Shown: positions 59,590 through 64,000 of the stretch, one piece after another
Numbering within the stretch: position 1 is the first letter of the stretch
Layout: the number at the start of each line of letters is the position of its first letter
DNA from: Pezizomycotina sp. ARF18
Taxonomy: Eukaryota; Ascomycota
DNA length: 64,000 nucleotides
Direction: 5' to 3'
Assembly (NCBI GenBank): GCA_002224055.1
Contig: AZLU01000183.1
Span: 19,757-83,756, forward strand
Position numbers and translations under genes: made by a program
Notes under the pieces: generated by a model
What the model was told of the DNA's origin: nothing
The model's input: the letters and a program-made list of their open reading frames with translations, nothing else
Database searches by the model: none

Positions 59590-59880
59590 ATGCCTCGAAC
59601 TAATACTGCCCGGCTGGCCCGACTATATATAGTACTACTAACGGCCGCCATTTTTATTGCCGGAATGCCTATAACCACCGTCGTTTATTATATTATAATG
59701 CCGTCAGCGTCGTTTGCGAACGGTCGCGGAAGCTCTGGCCAGAGTCGATCGTCGAAGAACCTGCATTATATAGGCTCCGATCGTTGTTATCCCGCCTCGA
59801 CGGAGGACCGGGAAGACTACACGAGTGCAGTTGTAGTAAGGCGGCACCCTTACCTCGGTACCGACGGGTCCGATCGGTAG
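59590..59880 (+). CDS. Open frame inside the retroelement, probably not a gene
   Basis: A 96-codon frame with an N-terminal hydrophobic helix (LYIVLLTAAIFIAGMPITTV) and a hydrophilic tail. It begins after the leader microsatellite, where a gag gene would start in an autonomous element, but it resembles no gag. It may be accidental; it is recorded because it is the only substantial plus-strand frame in the 5' half of the interior. Confidence 0.2.
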   Translation: MPRTNTARLARLYIVLLTAAIFIAGMPITTVVYYIIMPSASFANGRGSSGQSRSSKNLHYIGSDRCYPASTEDREDYTSAVVVRRHPYLGTDGSDR

Positions 59881-59970
59881 TGGGCATACCACCGATGTTG
59901 TGTTGCCGGTGAAGGCTCGAGTACAGGCTCGTGCAGTAAGACCACAGAGGTGGCCGACGGCTCGGTTCGG

Positions 59971-60339
59971 CTAGGCATTTATAATTATAAGGCACCGGTG
60001 CAGAGGCGCAGGCATACAGGCACACAGACAGGCACCGACAAGGCCGTCGATGTAGAACCAAGGCCGCCGGAGAGGCACCGCCGCTATAAAAGAACTACCG
60101 CCGCGACCGCCGCAGAAACACAGGCACCAAACTGCCGCCGCAGAGGCGTAGGCAGGCAGGCACCGTCCGCTAGGCATTTATAATTATAAGGCACCGGCGC
60201 AGAGGCGCAGGCATACAGGCACACATACAGGCACCGGCAGAGGCCGTCGATGCAGAGATACCGCCGCGGCCGCCGGAGAGGCACCGCCGCAGAAACACAG
60301 GCACCGAACCGCTACCGCAGAGGCACCGCGGCCGCAAAG
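59971..60339. repeat. 199-bp tandem duplication, GC-rich, inside the retroelement
   Basis: CTAGGCATTTATAATTATAA begins at 59971 and recurs at 60170. The two units share GGCACCGG, GCGCAGGCATACAGGCAC, GGCCGTCGATG and GCCGGAGAGGCACCGCCGC segments; the second unit lacks about 21 bp (CTATAAAAGAACTACCGCCG region). Within each unit GGCACCG recurs, so the array has internal substructure. Frames read across this repeat are artefacts. Confidence 0.8.
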
Positions 60340-60560
60340 GTAAAAGCCCGTTGTAGAGCACCGGCTCCGGGTATCGATATTATAAGACGGTGAACCTGGC
60401 GGGAGACGCCCGTTCACGCGTATAATAGTATTAGCGGGCCTGTATTAATATGCAATACTCTTTTCCTCTACCGGTTTTGTCCCACAGGGTTTTCCGGAGA
60501 GTTTTTAGCGAGTGCATGCACTATATTATTTTATATATAATCGACTACATATTATATATT

Positions 60561-60636
60561 ACCGACTGCGAAGGTCGGTGGGAGCTTATATTATATTATT
60601 TTATATATATTCCGACTGCGAAGGTCGGTGGGAGCT
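60561..60636. repeat. 50-bp spaced direct repeat near the polypurine tract
   Basis: CCGACTGCGAAGGTCGGTGG followed by GAGCTT occurs at 60561 and again at 60611. The element CGGTGGGAG recurs a third time at 60776-60784, directly before the 3' LTR, so the polypurine tract seems to be duplicated within the element. CCGACTGCGAAGGTCGG is itself a short hairpin. Confidence 0.8.
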
Positions 60637-60784
60637 TTATTTTTTATTTTTTTATATTGCCTCCGTCGGTCAGAGAGTATCGTCGTTTTTTAATGGATTT
60701 TTTTCGACGTTTTGGCATATATGGCATTACTTTATCGAGTCACGCTATTCGGTATGTCTACCTTATACCGTGCCTCGGTGGGAG

Positions 60785-60900
60785 TGTAGGAACCATTACC
60801 ATACATCATGTATATGCCTTATTGTACATAATAGGGAGCTTTCCCCCCATCATCTCATCAAGGAACTCAAGGATCGATCCCTCTTCACGGTGTTCCAACA
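60785..60900 (+). repeat. 3' LTR
   Basis: 116 bp, starting TGTAGGAACC and ending GGTGTTCCAACA. Closely similar to the 5' LTR with several small indels and few substitutions, and followed by the target duplicate ATTAG (60901-60905). Confidence 0.92.
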
Positions 60901-60905
60901 ATTAG

Positions 60906-61411
60906 CAAAATGGAAACACCTATTCAGATACATGGTCCTAAGTTTGGATATATTCTTGTAGTGTGTAGCTATGTGTTCATTCACCGGAGGAGGATACATG
61001 TTCTGCTACTATATTCCTTCCGTTTAGATGTTCTCCTTTACACTGTTCCCATTTCTGACCACCGATGATTTCTTCATCGCGCTCATCCAATCTTGTATTG
61101 TTCTTCGCGGATGAGCGTATTGTTTCTAGAGCCCTCTTTATGCGTCTAGCGGCAAAAATTCACCGTATCGGCAAAAGCGTGTAGTTGAAAAAGTTACAAT
61201 GACACTAATATCGGCATTAACTTGAAAACCTGTACCGTGTTGTGCGAAGCCCGTGCGTTATGGCCCGCGATTCTATGAAAGTCTAACGCTCTGCCGACCG
61301 TAGTTGGGTTGATCGCGAATCTGGCCGCCAAAGCGCTGGTTTATTTTCCATTAGTTTCGGTGCTAGTAGTTAATGGGAAAAAGCTAGGCGCACAGAATTC
61401 CCCATGAAAAG
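60906..61411. other. Intergenic spacer
   Basis: About 500 bp between the retroelement and the next candidate gene; nothing recognised. Confidence 0.5.
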
Positions 61412-61694
61412 TTACCGCAGATCTTGGGCAACCCTATCCTCGTCTACCTCCACCAAATGCTCTAGCAAACGAGATGCATGATTTATGACGGCGTGTCGGT
61501 ATACGTTCCTGCATGGGCTGGGTTTCATATGGTGGCGGAGTATTCCCGAAGGAATCATTGTATTTCCGAATATTAAAATCATATCCTTCTTGATCGCGTC
61601 GGCCATGAAAAGGCGGTAGGAAGATAACGCGGAGCTAAGCCCGAAATATCTGGCTCGATTGATCGGTTGGAGCTGCCGCTGGGGAAAGAGACAT
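61412..61694 (-). CDS. Hypothetical protein, about 94 aa, one frame break
   Basis: A candidate start at 61694 reads MSLSPAAAPTDQ, and a one-base shift near 61655 leads to PINRARYFGLSSALSSYRLF, continuing as MADAIKKDMILIFGNTMIPS and ending in HLVEVDEDRVAQDLR at 61412. Composition is that of an ordinary soluble protein, with no signal peptide or membrane segment. Family not recognised. It is transcribed away from the pair of plus-strand frames that begins at 62332. Confidence 0.35.
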
Positions 61695-62331
61695 TTTTGA
61701 TAGCTCTGTTAATATCGCTGTATTGTGGCACCTTATTCAAGTTTGCTTAACCAAGCTGGATGGAGTTTCTATTTGAGATATAGCTTGCAAAAAGTTAATG
61801 TGCCCCCCGCAGTGAAGAGTGCCAAATGTCTTTGCGCGATGATAGACGAACGTTCTCGTTTTGGAATTGTTTTTGAATCAATCCTTTCGCATTATCTTCC
61901 CCGCTTTTTATCGTTATCATTTGAAAGGTGCATCAGTTTCCGGCATGCATGTGCTACCAACTGGCTAGCACCATGCGCCGGGATTGGGAGGGCTGTGCGG
62001 GAATTAGCCGCCGAAATTTTCTAATTGGTTATAATTGGTGCTACAATGGCCGCCACCGGAACGGAAAGCGGGATCTATGTGCAGGGCTTTTCCAAAAACT
62101 TGGAATAGAACCTGCAGAGCAGTGGAGGTGTGAGGGATGTTTGGTGCTTGTAAAATATTGTCGTGAAAGGAGGGTAAGATGGCATTTGGAGTGATAATCT
62201 GGCTACCGGATATATCATATATACCTGGGTTTTTAGATATAAAATTCTTACGATCGTTCGTAGTTTTAGCCAATACAGCGTCCTCAGATTGGGTATATCG
62301 GTTAGAAAGAAATCTACGGCGAGAGATCAAG
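61695..62331. other. Upstream region of the final gene pair
   Basis: Only short frames. The frame that becomes the 62332 gene is open back to 62179 (MAFGVIIWLPDISYIPGFLD), so the true start could be there. Confidence 0.4.
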
Positions 62332-63111
62332 ATGTCAACGAAAGAGAAGGCTGTGACAAAGTCTTTGAACTTCAATACTTACCTCTTCAAACTTTCAAAA
62401 AGGAAAGACGGCCGCAATGAGGTTTATTTCGAGTTTCTTCCTGTACAAAATCTCAACGAAAACGTAAAAGAAGCAGAGAATAAAGCTATCCAAGTTAAAG
62501 AAAAAGAAGGTAGAGTAACTATACAAGGCATGGTCGGGCTGTTTAGCGCGGAAGGGAAGGCTAAATCTCGGAGTTCCAAATTACAAGCGATTCCACTCAA
62601 GCTAGGCTCTTGCGAGAAAAAGCTCATCCAACTCCCTAAGGTTATCAATGCAAAGAAGGAATACATCGATTATCTTCCGATCGCGCCTAAAGTAACACCG
62701 ACGGAGACTCGGAAGCGGCTTCTAAAGCCTACTTTTGGCGACCTTCCCCCGGCATATGAGGACATCACAGCCAAGCATAGTCATAGTCCTCAAGATCACA
62801 AAACTCGGAACAAGAATTCTGCGTCGCTAGAACAGTCCGTGAGCTACCTCAACGTTCAAGATGCCGCCGAGGAAGTCTTAAGACCAAGAATTAAAAATAA
62901 ACCGCCAGTTCATCAATGCGGCAGTCAAGAGCGCCTTCGAAGCAACGCTGACCTTAACTCAACCGGTCCCTCTAAACACCACCGCACATCACGCAGAATC
63001 TTTGGATCCGACAGTCCCCATCGTCAAGTCGGCACTGGTAGAGTGTCTACCAATTCTTACACTCAGGTAGTGCCACGTAGTACCGGGAAGCTCCATCAAC
63101 CGCAGATTTAA
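62332..63111 (+). CDS. Unrecognised protein with PPxY motif, 259 aa
   Basis: Starts MSTKEKAVTKSLNFNTYLFK in a good context (AAG before ATG); a longer start at 62179 would add 51 residues. The N-terminal half looks beta-rich and lysine-rich (YFEFLPVQNLNENV, GRVTIQGMVGLFSAEGKAK). At about residue 147 it has FGDLPPAYEDI, a PPxY motif of the kind bound by WW domains of Rsp5/Nedd4 ubiquitin ligases. The C-terminal third is polar, disordered-looking and basic. It ends in a TAA at 63109-63111 that lies in the same frame as the next coding block, 12 bases before its ATG. Candidates are an arrestin-like adaptor, a transposon-derived protein, or a virus-like protein; none is supported by a clear domain. 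Confidence 0.55.
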   Translation: MSTKEKAVTKSLNFNTYLFKLSKRKDGRNEVYFEFLPVQNLNENVKEAENKAIQVKEKEGRVTIQGMVGLFSAEGKAKSRSSKLQAIPLKLGSCEKKLIQLPKVINAKKEYIDYLPIAPKVTPTETRKRLLKPTFGDLPPAYEDITAKHSHSPQDHKTRNKNSASLEQSVSYLNVQDAAEEVLRPRIKNKPPVHQCGSQERLRSNADLNSTGPSKHHRTSRRIFGSDSPHRQVGTGRVSTNSYTQVVPRSTGKLHQPQI

Positions 63112-63123
63112 CAACCATTCAAA

Positions 63124-63920
63124 ATGGCGGCAATGTTTCCCACGGAAATTCATATGCAAGAACGCAATACTCCTGCGCACAGAAATGGCGGTGGTGGAAA
63201 TACCACACAAACCTCTAGAAATGGGGGTCATCGCATGATAAATGACCAAAGAGCTACGGAAAATCCTCTAGCTGATGAAACTCAGCCTGTGCCGGATTAT
63301 ACAGAGTCCGAGTTTCATCTAAACATCACAAATTGGATCGATAATCCCAACCGCAACACGTACGGCGCCAAGATAAACCACAATCTGGAGCACTTGTGGC
63401 TCACCCATTTCGGCAATGATAATGTTCCATTAGAATATAGCGGACATGAACAGACAATTGTCGTTGATGCCCTCGGAACAGGCAACCCTGCATCTCGGTA
63501 AGAATCTTTTAGGGTTTATCCATTTTCCTCCGGTAAACCTTCGACTTACGAACTTCGTGTGCTTGAGAACAAAAGCTCGCTTTTAGGCCTACAGGAGACA
63601 TTGGCATCGAAGTGGCGTTCACGCAGCTTTGTGTGGCCATTTTCTCTGTTCCTCGAGGAATTCTAGGCATCTTCTCCCGTCAGGAGCCTTTTCGGGTTGA
63701 GTCCGGTTCCGGGTAGCCTGTTTGAGCAGATATGGCTGCTGTCTTCATGCTCACAAAATTGAACGAAGAGAAAACCAAGAGAGCCGATTTAGCAGATTTG
63801 GCTACCCCCAGGGCGGAAAAGAGTATCCCCAATGGTAACTACGAAGCTCTACGTGACTTTTGGAAAGGTATTGCAAAAAGGGAAGATGGTTTACTGACTG
63901 GTCCATCAATAGGCTCTTAA
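63124..63920 (+). CDS. Unrecognised spliced gene, in frame with the preceding ORF
   Basis: Begins MAAMFPTEIHMQERNTPAHR in the same frame as the gene before it. Exon 1 ends at about 63499 (GTGNPASR). An intron starting GTAAGA at 63500 and ending TTTTAG at 63586 keeps the frame, giving PTGDIGIEVAFTQLCVAIFS and RGILGIFSRQEPFRVESGSG. The coherence across the splice supports a real gene. One further shift near 63.72 kb leads to the frame 63732-63920 (MAAVFMLTKLNEEKTKRADL, ending in GLLTGPSIGS). About 240 residues. No known domain is visible; a nucleocapsid-like or gag-like protein is conceivable, but the intron argues for a host gene. Confidence 0.5.
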
Positions 63921-64000
63921 CAATCGCATACAACTTGTCGATGCCAGTCACTATGGTAATAGCTTTGTACAGCGCAGTGAGAACCTTGTCTGCACTGATA
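63921..64000. other. Window end
   Basis: Eighty bases after the last frame; the gene may continue through a frame break or intron into the unseen sequence. Confidence 0.3.

Larger units (their letters stand above)
58978..60900 (+). mobile_element. Complete non-autonomous LTR retrotransposon (TRIM/LARD-like) with TSD ATTAG
   Basis: Two direct LTRs (58978-59096 and 60785-60900) enclose 1.69 kb, and the element is flanked by ATTAG on both sides (58973-58977 and 60901-60905), a perfect 5-bp target duplication. The 5' LTR is followed immediately by the primer-binding site GGTTATGAGCCC (59097-59108), and the 3' LTR is preceded by the purine-rich CGGTGGGAG (60776-60784). The interior has no gag, protease, integrase or reverse transcriptase frame; it consists of microsatellite, GC-rich tandem repeats and AT-rich sequence. 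The LTRs differ mainly by small indels. Movement must depend on enzymes from an autonomous copia-type relative elsewhere. CA and TG dinucleotides are common, so the element shows no RIP, unlike the pogo element. Confidence 0.92.

Noticed and set aside
59693-60417. Overlapping minus-strand frames rich in Cys/Arg/Leu in the retroelement
   Set aside because: Artefacts of the 199-bp GC-rich tandem repeat; the same residues recur with the repeat period.

Overview
The window looks like a gene-poor, repeat-containing stretch of a filamentous ascomycete (Pezizomycotina) genome. The evidence is short GT-AG introns of 66-83 bp with CTAAC/CTGAC-like branch sequences, a fungal-type sulfate permease, a secreted DUF3455-type protein, a pogo/Fot1-type DNA transposon carrying a repeat-induced point mutation (RIP) signature, and copia-like short LTRs. 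Strong RIP argues against a powdery mildew, a group known to have lost RIP. I cannot name the species. No rRNA, convincing tRNA or CRISPR array was seen.

Layout. 0-8 kb: mostly non-coding, with two solo LTRs (782-908 and 7770-7889) and a minus-strand gene with ubiquitin-interacting-like motifs (4077-5791). 7.9-16.4 kb: a cluster of small, unrecognised, lineage-specific-looking genes: a CxCxxC protein; two diverged paralogs of a membrane-anchored protein with a Cys-rich C-terminal domain (8874-9629 and 11071-11864); a His/Asp/Glu/Arg-rich protein; and two basic hydrophilic proteins. 17-19.1 kb: a complete but RIP-destroyed pogo/Fot1 transposon with TIRs and a TA duplication. 19-26.8 kb: no recognisable gene. 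26.8-28.2 kb: a minus-strand RNase III + dsRNA-binding protein that appears to lack one catalytic Glu. 28.2-44.6 kb: long gene desert with many poly-T/poly-A tracts. 44.7-47.4 kb: sulfate permease. 47.4-51.6 kb: non-coding, with a dispersed CGCGG/TTTC repeat. 51.6-52.4 kb: DUF3455 gene. 56.9-58.1 kb: a secreted protein gene. 58978-60900: a complete non-autonomous LTR retrotransposon with identical 5-bp target duplications and a half-tRNA(iMet) primer site. 61.4-64 kb: unrecognised genes, including two ORFs in one frame separated by a single TAA in a read-through-like context.

A recurring feature: nearly every recognisable gene has its reading frame broken by single-base shifts, while protein similarity, splice sites and frame are preserved on both sides. 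Either many genes here are recently disabled, or (more likely for the sulfate permease and DUF3455 gene) the assembly carries uncorrected single-base indels from long reads. Gene models below are therefore spans, not clean CDSs. There is no obvious pathway linking the genes; the region reads as an accessory, transposon-bordered compartment with one core metabolic gene (sulfate uptake).
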